Assembly: GCF_007991175.1 (NCBI RefSeq)
Contig: NZ_BJXV01000021.1
Span: 1-61,321 of the forward strand
DNA: 61,321 nucleotides
Origin: Halovibrio variabilis
Lineage (GTDB): Bacteria > Pseudomonadota > Gammaproteobacteria > Pseudomonadales > Halomonadaceae
Direction of reading: 5' to 3'
In this document: in pieces, positions 17,782 through 27,649 of the stretch
How positions within the stretch are numbered: the stretch's first letter is position 1
Layout of the letters: every line of letters begins with the position of its first letter
Notes under the pieces: model-generated
The model's input: the letters and a program-made list of their open reading frames with translations, nothing else
Databases searched by the model: none
Told to the model about the DNA's origin: nothing
Program-made: the position numbers and the translations under genes

Positions 17782-19443
17782 ATGTTGTTAAGCTCCTCAT
17801 TTTTCTCGCGTTTCTCGCTGCGTTCTCGGTTTATTGCCCTGATTGCCACCTTGGTGTTTGCCACAACGCTACTGCTGGGTTGGGTGGCGTCTGGGCAAAC
17901 CGCTGACCAGATGGAGGCCGATATTGGGGACGCGGCCTCTGAGGCGGCCTACCAGATGGTGGATAAGCTGGATCGCAGCATGGACGCGCGCATCAAAGAG
18001 GTGAAGTTACTGCTCGCGATGCAGGCGCTAACGAATGACACGAGCCCCAATGTGCTGCGGGAACAGTTGGAGCGTTTGCAAGATAATCACAGCGTCGTGT
18101 CATGGATCGGCTTTACCGACCCGCAAGGGATCGTGCAAGCGGCGACAGGGGGAATTTTAGAAGGGGTTTCAATCGCCCATCGCCCGGTGTTTATCGAAGG
18201 AGAGCAGCAGCTTTGGATTGGTGATGTTCACGAGGCCGTGCTGTTGGCTCAGCTACTTCCCAACCCCACCGGCGAAGCCCTTAAGTTTGTCGATATCGCT
18301 ACCCCGGTGCATGACCGCAGCGGCGAGCTCCGTGGCGTCCTCGCCGTGCATTTAAGTTGGCAGTGGGCCGAATACGTCCAAGACACAATGCTCTCACCCG
18401 CCAGCCAGCAGCTCGGCGCGGATATGTTACTGCTAGCGGAAGACGGCACGGTGTTATTAGGGCCGCAAACGCTTCTTGGCCAACCTCTCGACTCGCTGGT
18501 AAAGCTACCTAGCCCTGGCGATACAGCCCCGCAGTGGGCCATTGAAACCTGGCCCAACGGCGAACGCTATGTGACAGGTTACGCTCGCAGCAGCGGTTTT
18601 GAAGACTTTCCTGGGTTAGGCTGGATTGCCGTTAGCCGCCAACCCATTGGCGCTGCCTTCGCGCCGGTTGAAAAACTACAAACTGCAATTATGGGGGCCG
18701 GCCTGTTACTGGCGTTGCTGTTAGCGGTGATTGGCTGGGTGATAGCCTCGCGCATGGTCGCACCGCTAACACGCCTTTCCCATGCCGCCGATCAAATACA
18801 GGATGGCGAGGGCGCCGACTGCATTCCCCTGGAAAGCGGTTCTCCTGAAATGAAGCGCCTATCGATCTCTTTACGCAACATGGTCGGCCGGTTGCTGGAT
18901 CAACGCCAAACGATCAACCGTTTGGAGGATTTAGCCAACACCGACCCGCTAACCGGCTTGCCAAACCGTGCATTTCTGACGCATTACCTGCAGCTGGCCG
19001 TCCCCGAAGCGGAAAGAAATCAGCAAAGCATGGCGGTGATTTTCATCGACCTGGATGGTTTCAAACAGGTCAACGATGAGCTTGGCCACCATGCCGGTGA
19101 TCTTCTGCTGATAGAGATTACCCAGCGGCTGAAAAGCGCCCTGCGGAGCGGTGACGTGGTGGCACGCCTGGGCGGCGATGAGTTCGTCATGGTGCTGAAA
19201 ACCAAGCAAGCGCACCTGAAAATGCTCACCCATGACATTAGCCAACGGTTATTGAGTTCCATCAACCAACCCGTTGCCTTACCGGATGATCAGTGGGGAT
19301 GCGTTAGCTGTAGCTTAGGTGCCGCCTGGTGGCCCCACCACGGACTGCATATCAGCACGGTTCTCCAGCTTGCGGACGACGCCTTGTACGCGGCCAAAAG
19401 CAGGGGCAAACATCAGCTAGTGATTCACACGCCTAACCATTAA
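17782..19443 (+). CDS. Membrane diguanylate cyclase with periplasmic sensor and HAMP
   Basis: A 553-residue inner-membrane enzyme making cyclic di-GMP from GTP. Order: transmembrane segment (about 18-38), a periplasmic Cache-like sensor (about 40-295), second transmembrane segment (about 300-325), HAMP (about 325-380) and GGDEF domain (about 385-550). The active site GGDEF starts at residue 464. An inhibitory-site RSGD (455-458) lies exactly five residues before it, so product feedback is expected. The start ATG has only a weak ribosome site and is preceded by a strong hairpin. Confidence 0.93.
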   Translation: MLLSSSFFSRFSLRSRFIALIATLVFATTLLLGWVASGQTADQMEADIGDAASEAAYQMVDKLDRSMDARIKEVKLLLAMQALTNDTSPNVLREQLERLQDNHSVVSWIGFTDPQGIVQAATGGILEGVSIAHRPVFIEGEQQLWIGDVHEAVLLAQLLPNPTGEALKFVDIATPVHDRSGELRGVLAVHLSWQWAEYVQDTMLSPASQQLGADMLLLAEDGTVLLGPQTLLGQPLDSLVKLPSPGDTAPQWAIETWPNGERYVTGYARSSGFEDFPGLGWIAVSRQPIGAAFAPVEKLQTAIMGAGLLLALLLAVIGWVIASRMVAPLTRLSHAADQIQDGEGADCIPLESGSPEMKRLSISLRNMVGRLLDQRQTINRLEDLANTDPLTGLPNRAFLTHYLQLAVPEAERNQQSMAVIFIDLDGFKQVNDELGHHAGDLLLIEITQRLKSALRSGDVVARLGGDEFVMVLKTKQAHLKMLTHDISQRLLSSINQPVALPDDQWGCVSCSLGAAWWPHHGLHISTVLQLADDALYAAKSRGKHQLVIHTPNH

Positions 19444-19450
19444 CGTCAAA

Positions 19451-20005
19451 CTAGCCATTAACATCAAAACATTGCTGCAGCTGCTGCTCGGCGGTGTCGC
19501 TACCCATGGCTGTCAACTTGGCGATATTGCGGGCGGGGATAGCCTCGGTATCGCCGTAAAACTCGATCGCCTTTTCGACGCTTTCTTCGCGCAGCAGATG
19601 CACCATGGCGTAGGGAGAGCGGTTGGTGTAGTTAGCGGCGTCATCAGGCTCAGCCCCGTCGAAGCAGTAATCAGGATGAAAAGTAGCGAGCTGATAGACG
19701 CCTTCATAACCCTGGTCAACCAGAATGCTTTCAGCCAACTCAACAAAATCCAGATAGTGATCGAAGCTTTTAAACAGCGTTGGAAACACCAGTAGCGTGG
19801 TTTCCGTTTCAGGATGCTCATCCAACCACTGCACCTCGACCATCAACTCCTCAAGCGCTACCTCGATTTTTTTAGAACGCACAACCTCAACGCGAATGGA
19901 CCCTCGCGCCAACTCGCGCTGGGCAAATGGGCATATATCCTGTGCCACGATGAAGGTGCGCACCCACTTTAGCGTTTGCGCGACAATGTCGTTATCCGTG
20001 TGCAT
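19451..20005 (-). CDS. DUF1415 family protein
   Basis: A 184-residue soluble protein. The start TLKWVRTFIVAQDICPFA and the downstream GYEGVYQLATFHPDYCF...DAANYTNRSPYAMVHLLREESVE pattern identify the DUF1415 family, common in gammaproteobacteria and of unknown function. Conserved cysteines and histidines (C in DICPF, HPDYCF) are present. It converges with the diguanylate cyclase gene with only seven bases between stops and is probably expressed from its own promoter. Confidence 0.88.
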   Translation of the reverse strand: MHTDNDIVAQTLKWVRTFIVAQDICPFAQRELARGSIRVEVVRSKKIEVALEELMVEVQWLDEHPETETTLLVFPTLFKSFDHYLDFVELAESILVDQGYEGVYQLATFHPDYCFDGAEPDDAANYTNRSPYAMVHLLREESVEKAIEFYGDTEAIPARNIAKLTAMGSDTAEQQLQQCFDVNG

Positions 20006-20118
20006 GGCATCCTCTTGAGCATTGGGTCGGTGATGGCTGACGTTGTGGGTGCGCAGTTTACACAGGGCACCGCCGCTATGTCGTCATTGTCACACGATCC
20101 CACACTGATGAATCGCCC

Positions 20119-20811
20119 TTAAACGTGCGCCTGATAGCGTTTCAGGGCGACTTCGTAAGATTTATGGATATGATCGTCCATTAATTCACGCGCCGCCTGG
20201 GTATCACGCTGCAGCGCCAGCTCCACGAGCTGATGATGCTGCTCATCCAGCTCTTGACGAATCGTCGGCATTTTCGGCCCCAGGCGGCGGTAGCGATCGA
20301 ACTGGTCATGAAGTTGCTCAATAAATCGCAATAGCCACACGGATCCACACGGTGCCACCAGCGTGCGGTGAAACTGAGTATGCAGATGCTCCCACGCCTC
20401 GCCTTTATCCAAGCTGATATCGGCACGTTTTAGGCGATGGGCGGCGGCCAGCAAGTCGGCTTCCCATAGCGAGTCGCCGTGGGCTATTGCCCTCTCTAGC
20501 GCCATCCCCTCCATTTCCAAGCGCATCTGGGCAATGTCCTCAAGCTCATCCCGCGATAGTTTGGGCACCCGAAAGCCACGCTGGTTTTCCTGCACCAGCA
20601 ACCCATAGGCTGCCAATTTAGTCAGCGCTTCGCGCAGCGGACTCAAGCCAACTTCGTAGCGCTCTTTCAGCGCATTAATAGCGAGTTTTTCGCCGGCAAC
20701 AAAACGCCCGCCTACCAAATCTTTACGTAAATGCTCAAACACGCGACTTGATGCCGTACCGGCTGGCCCTGCTGACTTAGATGAAGCGTTATTGGGCAAA
20801 GAAGTATTCAT
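20119..20811 (-). CDS. GntR family regulator with FCD domain
   Basis: A 230-residue regulator: N-terminal winged helix (about 20-85, with LAINALKERYEVGLSPLREALTKLAAYGLL) and a C-terminal all-helical FCD ligand domain (about 95-220) carrying metal-ligand histidines (HTQFHRTLV, DEQHHQLVELAL). FCD regulators often respond to small organic acids. It is divergent from the chromate transporter/gamma-glutamyltransferase genes and may control them; no clear operator was found in the 179-base gap. Confidence 0.9.
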   Translation of the reverse strand: MNTSLPNNASSKSAGPAGTASSRVFEHLRKDLVGGRFVAGEKLAINALKERYEVGLSPLREALTKLAAYGLLVQENQRGFRVPKLSRDELEDIAQMRLEMEGMALERAIAHGDSLWEADLLAAAHRLKRADISLDKGEAWEHLHTQFHRTLVAPCGSVWLLRFIEQLHDQFDRYRRLGPKMPTIRQELDEQHHQLVELALQRDTQAARELMDDHIHKSYEVALKRYQAHV

Positions 20812-20990
20812 GGCGATGTCCTTTATTTACCTCGGCGTAAGCTGTGCGTTGCATTTTTCACTGTTGACGTCAGATCAGTCACTCCCTATATTCTATTTTA
20901 GACAAGATAATCGATTTTTTAACCTACAAACGATAAATAAGGCCTAGGTATGCTTCTGATCTCCTCATTAGCTTTGCAGGATACGCGTTC

Positions 20991-21575
20991 ATGAAAACAC
21001 GCGGCGTCTCCGGGCAGCTGTTCTGGGCTTTTTTCCGCGTTGGTATTTTTGGCTTTGGTGGCGGCCCCGCGATGATCCCTCTGGTGCGCGCGGAGGTCGT
21101 TACCCGCCACCAATGGCTAACCGATGAAGAATTTGCCGATGTGCTGGCGATTGGCAATACCTTACCCGGCCCCATTGCCACCAAAATGCCTGGCTATATT
21201 GGCTACCGTGTGGGCGGCATTACCGGCTGTGTCGCCGCCGTTATTGCCATTATTGTCCCGATGATAGTGGCGATGATTGCTATGTTAGGCATTTTCAGCC
21301 GCTACCGCGATGTGGCATGGATTCGCGGCATGGGCCAAGCCGTGGTACCCGTCGTGATGGTAATGATGGCACAGCTTACCTGGGACTTTTTTGATAAGTC
21401 GCAAGCCTCGCTTGGCTGGCTTGTCAGCGCGGTGATGGCCATTATCGCGGCGGGCCTCATTTACTGGCTTGGCGTTCACCCTGGCTGGGTAGTGGGCGCC
21501 ATCCTCGTCGCCGCCCTGCTACGCCCCTCTGGCACCAAACCCACGGGTTCTAAAAAACCGGAGGGCCCGGCATGA
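20991..21575 (+). CDS. Chromate transporter family, first half protein
   Basis: A 194-residue membrane protein with about six hydrophobic segments. It corresponds to one half of the two-domain ChrA transporter: FFRVGIFGFGGGPAMIPLV and NTLPGPIATKMPGYIGY are family marks. Such short proteins act as pairs; the next gene, overlapping by four bases (ATGA), encodes the second half. The family exports chromate or related oxyanions, but the true substrate of paired short forms is often unknown. AGGA precedes the start. Confidence 0.92.
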   Translation: MKTRGVSGQLFWAFFRVGIFGFGGGPAMIPLVRAEVVTRHQWLTDEEFADVLAIGNTLPGPIATKMPGYIGYRVGGITGCVAAVIAIIVPMIVAMIAMLGIFSRYRDVAWIRGMGQAVVPVVMVMMAQLTWDFFDKSQASLGWLVSAVMAIIAAGLIYWLGVHPGWVVGAILVAALLRPSGTKPTGSKKPEGPA

Positions 21576-22102
21576 TCTATTGGGAGCTCTTCTTAGCGTT
21601 TTTTATCCCTAACATTATTGGTTATGGCGGTGGCCCAGCGATTATTCCGCTGATTGAAACCGAAGTCGTTGGCCGTTATGGCTGGATGACCGCGCAAACC
21701 TTCGCTGAAACATTAGCCCTGGGCAACGCCCTGCCTAGCCCTATCGCGACCAAGATGGCCGGCTATGTTGGCTACGAGGTCGCTGGCATCGGCGGGGCTT
21801 TAGTAGCCGTTGCCGCCACGGTGATTCCCACCTTGCTATTAATGCTGGGGGCGCTGGGGTTGCTCTATCGTCATCGCGAATCCCCCCGCGTTAAACGCAT
21901 GAGCCAGTGGGTTCGCCCGGTCATCGCCATGATGATGGCCTGGCTGACCTTGGGCTTTCTACTCGAAAGCCTTAACACCAGCGGTGCTATTCACACCCTG
22001 ATTATCGGGATAGTTGCCGCCATCGCACTGATTCGTTTCAAAACGCATCCTGCGTTTGTGGTGATGGCAGCCTTGGTTTATGGAGGGCTCTTTCTCGGCT
22101 AA
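21572..22102 (+). CDS. Chromate transporter family, second half protein
   Basis: A 176-residue membrane protein homologous to the preceding one: FFIPNIIGYGGGPAIIPLI and NALPSPIATKMAGYVGYEV repeat its motifs. The pair is translationally coupled through the ATGA overlap and should assemble as a heterodimeric transporter of the CHR family. A gamma-glutamyltransferase gene starts 52 bases later, so the actual cargo may be linked to peptide or amino-acid metabolism rather than chromate. Confidence 0.92.
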   Translation: MIYWELFLAFFIPNIIGYGGGPAIIPLIETEVVGRYGWMTAQTFAETLALGNALPSPIATKMAGYVGYEVAGIGGALVAVAATVIPTLLLMLGALGLLYRHRESPRVKRMSQWVRPVIAMMMAWLTLGFLLESLNTSGAIHTLIIGIVAAIALIRFKTHPAFVVMAALVYGGLFLG

Positions 22103-22154
22103 GAACCGATAAAGTCACGACTAACGCCGCTAACCACAATACAAGGACTCAGCG

Positions 22155-23762
22155 ATGCAACACGATGCACTTTACTACCCCAGCGCCTCACGTCGAATGG
22201 CAACGTTCGGTAAACGAGGCATGGTCGCTACTTCTCAACCACTCGCAGCCCAAGTGGGCATTAGCATATTGCAGCAAGGGGGTAATGCAATTGACGCGGC
22301 CATTGCGACGGCGGCGGCGCTGACAGTGGTGGAGCCAACCTCTAATGGGCTTGGCAGCGACGCCTTCGCCATTGTGTGGGTGAATGGCAAGCTGCATGGC
22401 CTGAATGCCAGCGGGCCTGCCCCGCAAGCGGCGAGTATTGAAGCGCTGAAAGCACTTGGCCACGACGCTATTCCCAACCATGGCATGCTGCCTGTCACAG
22501 TGCCTGGCGCACCCGCCGCCTGGGCGGCGCTGTCTGAGCGCTTCGGCAAGCTGCCGTTTGCCGAGTTGCTGGCCCCTGCTATTGCGCTGGCGGAGGAAGG
22601 TTTTCCCGTTTCGCCGGTCATTCATCAGATGTGGCAAGAGGCCTTCGACACCTATTCAGCTTACAGCGAGGCTTCCTTCCAACCTTGGTTTGATACTTTC
22701 GCCCCCGAGGGGCTAGCCCCTGAGCCCGGTGAGCTGTGGCGCTCAGAAGGCCACGCTAAAAGTTTGCGAGCGATTGCGGACACCCATGCCAAGGCGTTTT
22801 ACCAAGGCGAACTGGCTGAGGCTATCGACGCCTTTTCCCGCCAACACGGCGGCCTTTTGCGTAAGCAAGACCTGGCGGCTTACCAGCCAGAATGGGTCGA
22901 CCCGATTAGTGTGCGCTACAAAGGCCATGATATTTGGGAAATACCCCCTAACGGCAGCGGCATGATCGCGCTGCAAGCGCTAGGCATGCTGGAGCGTTTG
23001 AGCGAAGAGAGCCGTGAACCGGTTGAAACGCTGCACCGTCGTATTGAAGCCACTAAATTGGCGTATGTAGACGGCTTTGCGCATATCACTGACCCCAACA
23101 CCATGCGCCCCAGCGTTGCGCAAATGCTGGACGACGATTACTTGAAATCACGGGCTGGACTGATTGGCGAGCAGGCCGTTGACCCGGTCCACGGCAACCC
23201 GATTAAGGGCGGTACCGTTTATCTGGCGACCGCTGATAACGAAGGCAATATGGTGTCGCTGATTCAAAGCAATTTCAAAGGCTTTGGCTCGGGCATGGTC
23301 GTTCCTGGCACCGGCATCAGCCTGCAAAACCGTGGCTGGTCGTTCTCCCTCGACCCGCAGCATCCTAATGCGCTAGCGCCCGGCAAACGCACCTACCACA
23401 CCATTATCCCCGGCTTTATCACTAAAGATAACCAAGCCATTGGGCCGTTCGGCGTGATGGGTGGCTATATGCAGCCCCAAGGCCATGTGCAGGTCGTCAC
23501 GGCGATGCTTGATGATCTGCTAAACCCGCAGGCGGCGCTGGATATGCCGCGCTGGAAGTGGACCCAAGGCAAGACTATCGAAGTCGAGGCCGACTTCCCC
23601 AACCACTTAGCACTCGCGCTGGCCCGGCGCGGTCACGACATCGTCAAAGTCGCCGACTCCATCAGCTTCGGGCGGGGCCAAATCATTTTACGCCACCCTG
23701 AAACGGGCGTACTGCAAGGCGGCACCGAGCCGCGCACCGATGGGGCCGTGTTGCCCTGGTAA
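22155..23762 (+). CDS. Gamma-glutamyltransferase family protein
   Basis: A 535-residue Ntn-hydrolase of the GGT family. The expected catalytic threonine is T354 in GGTVYLATADNEGN, followed by NMVSLIQSNFKGFGSG, a variant of the GGT signature. The N-terminal part has GGNAIDAAIATAAALTVVEP, also typical. Such precursors self-cleave before the threonine. No signal peptide is seen, unlike E. coli Ggt, so it is probably cytoplasmic and may act on a gamma-glutamyl metabolite or related amide. AAGGA precedes the start. It follows the chr pair on the same strand. Confidence 0.9.
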   Translation: MQHDALYYPSASRRMATFGKRGMVATSQPLAAQVGISILQQGGNAIDAAIATAAALTVVEPTSNGLGSDAFAIVWVNGKLHGLNASGPAPQAASIEALKALGHDAIPNHGMLPVTVPGAPAAWAALSERFGKLPFAELLAPAIALAEEGFPVSPVIHQMWQEAFDTYSAYSEASFQPWFDTFAPEGLAPEPGELWRSEGHAKSLRAIADTHAKAFYQGELAEAIDAFSRQHGGLLRKQDLAAYQPEWVDPISVRYKGHDIWEIPPNGSGMIALQALGMLERLSEESREPVETLHRRIEATKLAYVDGFAHITDPNTMRPSVAQMLDDDYLKSRAGLIGEQAVDPVHGNPIKGGTVYLATADNEGNMVSLIQSNFKGFGSGMVVPGTGISLQNRGWSFSLDPQHPNALAPGKRTYHTIIPGFITKDNQAIGPFGVMGGYMQPQGHVQVVTAMLDDLLNPQAALDMPRWKWTQGKTIEVEADFPNHLALALARRGHDIVKVADSISFGRGQIILRHPETGVLQGGTEPRTDGAVLPW

Positions 23763-23928
23763 ACAGCGGCCAATAGACGGCTGCACTCATCCGATGTATT
23801 GATAAACGTCCTACTCGCCACCCCGACCATTGCGTTGCCGTTGAAGGCAACCGGCGGTGGGGCTGGCTATCCACGTTTAACCACCGCATCATGGCATTCC
23901 TTTTTGCTAGGTCATCGCTCCCCTTTTT

Positions 23929-25779
23929 ATGTCGCCACCGCCTTCGTACGCCCCGCCTTCTTCTACGCTTAGCAGTTTCTTGGGCGTTTTCCGCTACAGC
24001 CGTCGCGCGCTTGGCTTGGTGTGGGAAACCTCACGCTGGATGATGCTGGGCCTCGCGCTATGCACCTTGGTGGCGGGGGTGCTGCCAGCAGTGGCGGCTT
24101 GGGTGGGCCAACTGATTGTTGATGGTGTGGTCAGCGCCATGGAAACCCACCAAGAGGCCCGCGACCCTAACCTGCTCGCCACTATCACGCCGGTCCTTCA
24201 GCTGGTTGCGTTCGAAGCCTTGATTATCGCGCTAATAGCGTTGGCTCAGCGCGGCTTGGCCGCCCAGCAATCATTGCTGAGAGCGCTGCTGGGCCAAAAG
24301 GTTAACGTGATGATCCTGGAAAAAGCCGGCCAGCTATCGCTTGGCCAGTTTGAGGATTCAGAGCTCTACGACAAGCTCACGCGTGCCCGGCGCGAAGCCT
24401 CTACCCGACCGCTGGCCTTGGTCAATAAAACCTTTGGGCTGCTGCAAAATGCTATTTCGCTTAGCAGCTTTGGGGTACTGCTGGTGCAGTTTTCTCCCTG
24501 GGCACTGCTGATCCTGGTCGCCGGCGCATTGCCGGTGTTTATCTCAGAAGCAAAGTTTTCAGGCGAGGCGTTTAAGCTATTTCGCTGGCGTTCACCGCAA
24601 ACACGCATGCAGATGTATTTAGAAACGGTGCTGGCCCGGGAAGACAGCATTAAAGAGGTCAAACTGTTTGGCCTGGAAAACCTGTTTCTTCAGCGCTACC
24701 AGGATATTTTTTCCCGCCTATTCGCCGAGGACCGGCGTTTAACGCTGCGCCGCGAAACCTGGGGGTTTCTACTCGGCTTGCTGGGTACGCTAACGTTTTA
24801 CGCGGCTTACGGCTGGGTAGTGGTCGAAACCATTATCGGCGCGTTGACCCTGGGCCAAATGACCATGTACCTGATGGTGTTCAAACAGGGCCAGGCGGCG
24901 CTTTCCGCCAGCCTCACCGCGATTAGCGGCATGTACGAAGATAACCTTTATCTTTCCAATCTGTATGAGTATTTGGAGCAGCCGGTAGAGGCCGAACACG
25001 GCACGCTAACCCAGGGGGCATTGCCCGGTGATGGGCTGCGTTTTGAGCAGGTTAGCTTCTCCTACCCGGGTGGCGAGCATGTGCTCCACGATATTTCTCT
25101 CCATCTAGCCCCTGGTCAAAGCCTGGCGTTGGTGGGCGAAAATGGTTCAGGCAAAACCACCCTAATCAAGCTTTTAACGCGGCTGTACCACCCCACCCAG
25201 GGGCGAATTCTGCTAGACGGCAGCGACCTGCGCGACTGGAGCACCCAGGCGCTACGTGAGCGAACCGGGGTTATTTTTCAGGATTTTGTCCGCTATCAGC
25301 TGCAAGTGGGTGAAAATCTGGGTGTTGGCGATACCCACGCCTTCAACGATCAGCAACGCTGGCAGCAGGCCGCGCGCCACGGCATGGCGGATGACTTTAT
25401 TACCCAGATGGCCAGCGGCTACCAAACCCAATTAGGCCGGTGGTTCAAAAACGGCCAAGAACTTTCCGGCGGCCAATGGCAAAAAATTGCCCTTTCCCGC
25501 GCTTACATGCGCGAGAATGCCGACATTATTGTGCTCGACGAACCCACCGCCGCCATGGATGCCGCCGCAGAAGCGGAAGTGTTCTACCGCTTCCGTGAAC
25601 ACAGCCGCGATAAAATGGCGATCTTAATCTCACACCGTTTCTCGACGGTGCGCAGCGCCGATATCATTCTAGTCATCGACCAGGGCTACATCATCGAGCG
25701 CGGCACCCATGAGGAACTGCTCGCGGCGGAAGGCCGTTACGCCAAGCTATTTCAGCTTCAAGCGGCAGGATACCAATAG
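23929..25779 (+). CDS. ABC exporter, fused permease and ATPase
   Basis: A 616-residue half-transporter: an N-terminal membrane domain (about 30-340, six segments) and a C-terminal ATPase. Walker A GENGSGKTT is near residue 403, the signature LSGGQ near 511, Walker B IIVLDEPT near 530 and the switch histidine in ISHRFST. It would function as a homodimer. The substrate is not apparent and no dedicated partner gene is adjacent. The start ATG lies 166 bases after the GGT-family stop with a weak ribosome site. Confidence 0.92.
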   Translation: MSPPPSYAPPSSTLSSFLGVFRYSRRALGLVWETSRWMMLGLALCTLVAGVLPAVAAWVGQLIVDGVVSAMETHQEARDPNLLATITPVLQLVAFEALIIALIALAQRGLAAQQSLLRALLGQKVNVMILEKAGQLSLGQFEDSELYDKLTRARREASTRPLALVNKTFGLLQNAISLSSFGVLLVQFSPWALLILVAGALPVFISEAKFSGEAFKLFRWRSPQTRMQMYLETVLAREDSIKEVKLFGLENLFLQRYQDIFSRLFAEDRRLTLRRETWGFLLGLLGTLTFYAAYGWVVVETIIGALTLGQMTMYLMVFKQGQAALSASLTAISGMYEDNLYLSNLYEYLEQPVEAEHGTLTQGALPGDGLRFEQVSFSYPGGEHVLHDISLHLAPGQSLALVGENGSGKTTLIKLLTRLYHPTQGRILLDGSDLRDWSTQALRERTGVIFQDFVRYQLQVGENLGVGDTHAFNDQQRWQQAARHGMADDFITQMASGYQTQLGRWFKNGQELSGGQWQKIALSRAYMRENADIIVLDEPTAAMDAAAEAEVFYRFREHSRDKMAILISHRFSTVRSADIILVIDQGYIIERGTHEELLAAEGRYAKLFQLQAAGYQ

Positions 25780-25978
25780 ACCTTCCAACATTAATCGTTC
25801 TTATTCTAACAACCATTAATTTGTTATGTAGCCGCGTAGACTATTTGTTATAAAGTTACTTAAACCACAGATCGTAAACAAACGTGACACCTGCCATAAA
25901 ACCATCGACCGTACTCATCCTTTAAAGGTAATGTGCTCTCATTATTCTCTACTCTTCTTAACTACAGGAATGGCACAC

Positions 25979-27649
25979 ATGAACCGCTTCCATCAAATAA
26001 AAGTTAAGTACGCGCTTGCTTTTATCAGTGTTGCATTAGCACTGCTTGTTATTGTTGTCGCCGATGCGATGCTCGTTAACAAGGTAAAAAGCCGTTTAGA
26101 TACGTTTATCACCAACTTTATTCCTGCCATTTCAGCCACACTGAATGGCGATCGTGATCTTTACCAAGCACGGGTAGCAGAGATCGAATATCTTTTAACT
26201 AGCCCTAACAGCGACCGAGCCGACGCGCTAATCGCCGACTTTGAAGAAAATGCCCAGCAGACTTATGACCGCATGGGACAGTATACCGAGCTAATGCAGG
26301 ACTACCCGGCGTTAACCGCTCATTTAGCTAGCTTTGAAACGCTATACAGTGACTGGAAAACAGGGGCTGAGCGAGTATTTGAGCTGCACCAGCGCGGCGA
26401 AACCACCGATGCTTTAAGCTTATTAGAAGGTTTATCATTAGAGCACTTTAATGCACTACGCGATGTATTTGATGTTTCGGGAGAGAATATAGAAACGGCC
26501 ATTTATGACGCAGAAGCCGCGGTGGTTGAACGAATCCAAGTACAGCAAACCTCGACTATCATTTTTTCCCTAGTTGTTTTTATTGCGGCCGTACTTATTG
26601 CATTACTGGGTCCGCTAATGATGTCTCGCGCGATTCGTCAAATCAGTGGACGTATTAAAGAGATCACCGAAGGCGATGGCGATTTAACCGCGCGGATTGA
26701 GAGCCAACGCCGTGATGAAATTGGTGAACTCGCCCAACAGTTTGACGCCTTTATTAAACGCATTGACGATACGCTTCAGTCAGTTAGCGGTAGCACCGTT
26801 AGCCTTCAGCATGCATCTACTGAAATTGCTAAAGGCAGCCAGGAACTTGCCGCACGCACTGAACAAGCCGCTGCGAATTTACAGCAGACCTCAGCTTCAA
26901 TGGAAGAAATTGCCGCGGTGGTTAACAACGCCTCTGACTCAGCCCAGCAGGCTGACCAGCTAGCGCTCTCAACCAAGGAGCTCGCACAGCAGGGCTTGCA
27001 CTCCATGCACAGCGTCGAGCAAACCATGGATTCCATTAACGACTCGTCATCTGAAATCAGTAGCATCGTCACTCTAATTGACAGCATTGCTTTTCAAACC
27101 AACATCCTGGCACTCAATGCATCAGTAGAGGCCGCCCGTGCGGGTGAGCATGGACGGGGCTTTGCGGTCGTGGCACAAGAGGTACGTATATTAGCCAGCC
27201 GCTCCAGCGATGCCTCAAAGGGTATTGCCACGTTGATCAATACCTCGTTAAGCCGCACTAAGTCCGGCGTCGATCAGGTTAAGCAAACCGGCACTACGAT
27301 GCAGGAAATGGTCAAAAGCATTGAGCGGGTGGCTGACGTGATCGCCGAAATTAGCGCCGGCGCCAAAGAGCAAAGTGTGGGTATCGGCCAGGTAAACGAC
27401 GCCGTTAACGAGCTGGATAGCATGACGCAACACAATGCCTCCATGGTGGAAGAGTCCAGCGCCGCCGCAGCGGAGCTAAGAGAACAAGCCGATCGGCTTG
27501 GTGTACTGGTGGGTGCCTTCAAACTCAGTAATTCACAAAACGGGCAGCTTGAATCGCGCGCCCCCTCTCTTCCCGCCACTAAAAAGCCATCGCCTACAGC
27601 ACCGCGGCGCCTGGCGAGTGCCCAGCCGCCCGAGTGGGAGTCGTTTTAA
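25979..27649 (+). CDS. Methyl-accepting chemotaxis protein
   Basis: A 556-residue chemoreceptor. Two membrane segments (about 10-32 and 190-212) flank a helical periplasmic sensor, followed by HAMP (about 213-265) and the signalling hairpin with tip [29 protein letters not shown] sequence (residues around 375-400). The C-terminus ends EWESF, a CheR/CheB docking pentapeptide of the xWxxF type. ATG 25979 with AGGAA nine bases upstream is preferred over earlier in-frame starts. A sequence TAAAGTTA-N11-GATCGTAA at about 25850 only loosely resembles a flagellar sigma-28 promoter. The ligand is unknown. Confidence 0.93.
   Translation: MNRFHQIKVKYALAFISVALALLVIVVADAMLVNKVKSRLDTFITNFIPAISATLNGDRDLYQARVAEIEYLLTSPNSDRADALIADFEENAQQTYDRMGQYTELMQDYPALTAHLASFETLYSDWKTGAERVFELHQRGETTDALSLLEGLSLEHFNALRDVFDVSGENIETAIYDAEAAVVERIQVQQTSTIIFSLVVFIAAVLIALLGPLMMSRAIRQISGRIKEITEGDGDLTARIESQRRDEIGELAQQFDAFIKRIDDTLQSVSGSTVSLQHASTEIAKGSQELAARTEQAAANLQQTSASMEEIAAVVNNASDSAQQADQLALSTKELAQQGLHSMHSVEQTMDSINDSSSEISSIVTLIDSIAFQTNILALNASVEAARAGEHGRGFAVVAQEVRILASRSSDASKGIATLINTSLSRTKSGVDQVKQTGTTMQEMVKSIERVADVIAEISAGAKEQSVGIGQVNDAVNELDSMTQHNASMVEESSAAAAELREQADRLGVLVGAFKLSNSQNGQLESRAPSLPATKKPSPTAPRRLASAQPPEWESF

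Noticed and set aside
25850..25880. Flagellar sigma-28 promoter for the chemoreceptor gene
   Set aside because: The -10-like part matches at only about half of the positions, so it is mentioned but not called.
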